DNA from: Vannielia sp964454145
GTDB taxonomy: Bacteria > Pseudomonadota > Alphaproteobacteria > Rhodobacterales > Rhodobacteraceae
Assembly (NCBI GenBank): GCA_964454145.1
Contig: CAYVQK010000001.1
Span: 17,091 to 81,090 of the forward strand
DNA: 64,000 nt
Direction: 5' to 3'
Shown piece by piece: positions 63,656 to 64,000 of the stretch. Each line of letters starts with the position of its first letter. Within the stretch, counting starts at the first letter, position 1. Both the position numbers and the translations under genes were made by a program. The notes below the pieces were generated by a model. The model did no database searches. It was not told the origin of the DNA and was given only the letters and a program-made list of their open reading frames with translations.

Positions 63656-64000
63656 GTCTTCATGCCCCTCGAGGTTCGAATACCGAAATGCGTCGTTCAG
63701 TGCCTTCGACGGTCTAGCTGCTCATCGCTTGGCCATTTTTCCGAGCGGCAGCTCTCGTCTTAAGATGGCGCTTGAAATTGCTCGCTCTGTCTGACGTTTT
63801 TGGGGCGTTACTTTGCTGATACGGGGGCGCGAATGGGGCACTCAGGATGGTTTTCTCGACAATTGATCGCAGGCGACACTTGGACTTGACCCCTGAAACT
63901 GGTCCGTTCCGACTGCGGATTTTCGGGCACACTTCGGAAGCGAGAGGCCTTCCCCCTGAAAAGTGGTCCTCCCTGAAGTAGGCCTTTCGAGCCAGATGGA
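63656..64000. other. Window-end stretch with an imperfect repeat
   Basis: No convincing gene. CCCCTGAAACTGGTCC (63890-63905) and CCCCTGAAAAGTGGTCC (63953-63969) are imperfect direct repeats. They could be a mobile-element end, but the window stops before it can be judged. The start of the protease (63655) and its promoter should lie in 63656-63800. Confidence 0.4.

Overview
The window reads as a high-GC alphaproteobacterial chromosome, most likely a Rhodobacteraceae/Roseobacter-type heterotroph. The grounds are codon use, many 4-base ATGA/GTGA stop-start overlaps, several substrate-binding-protein uptake systems, a PrtD/PrtE-type type I secretion pair and a SapC protein. The assignment rests on sequence style and family knowledge; no search was run. 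There are two runs of N: 41390-41432, inside an iron permease, and 54941-55040, inside a repeat protein.

Region 1 (1-24131) is a catabolic island. A partial peptide-type binding protein and a MocR regulator read leftward. Divergent from MocR is a tightly overlapped operon: a NIPSNAP protein, a three-subunit molybdenum hydroxylase (CoxM/S/L type), an amidohydrolase, CoxG, an enol-lactonase-like hydrolase, a UbiX flavin prenyltransferase, a UbiD decarboxylase, a Rieske protein, a small unknown protein and a second amidohydrolase. It is followed by a tripartite tricarboxylate transporter (TctC-B-A) and a ThDP enzyme. A second ThDP enzyme, a GntR regulator and a TIGR02444-like protein run leftward, divergent from an aldehyde dehydrogenase across a nearly perfect 21-bp palindrome. 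Two convergent TauE/SafE permeases close the island. I infer import, hydroxylation, non-oxidative decarboxylation and ring opening of an aromatic or heteroaromatic carboxylate; the substrate is unknown.

Region 2 (24132-38712) is transport-rich: an SsuA/ThiY-like ABC system, a CapA-like metallophosphatase followed by a full Dpp/Opp-type ABC transporter, a 2-hydroxyacid dehydrogenase, an MFS exporter, a LysR regulator, and a divergent rubredoxin with an unknown cupin-like protein.

Region 3 (38713-50133) is an iron-siderophore locus (siderophore-interacting reductase, FecBCD-type importer, TonB receptor, AraC regulator). Next to it is a two-gene Rieske oxygenase/reductase operon of the betaine-demethylase type, with a clear cobalamin riboswitch in its leader. 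This riboswitch-oxygenase pairing is the most unexpected regulatory feature of the window.

Region 4 (50134-64000) begins with a repeat-rich, gene-poor stretch and a ParB-domain gene cut off at an abrupt drop in GC. Then comes a surface-protein module: a large acidic DUF11/SdrD-like repeat protein (split by an assembly gap that repeat phase and reading frame show to be a collapsed repeat), a type I secretion ATPase and adaptor, SapC, and a convergent serralysin-type protease with RTX repeats at both ends. These look like one secretion and surface-layer unit.
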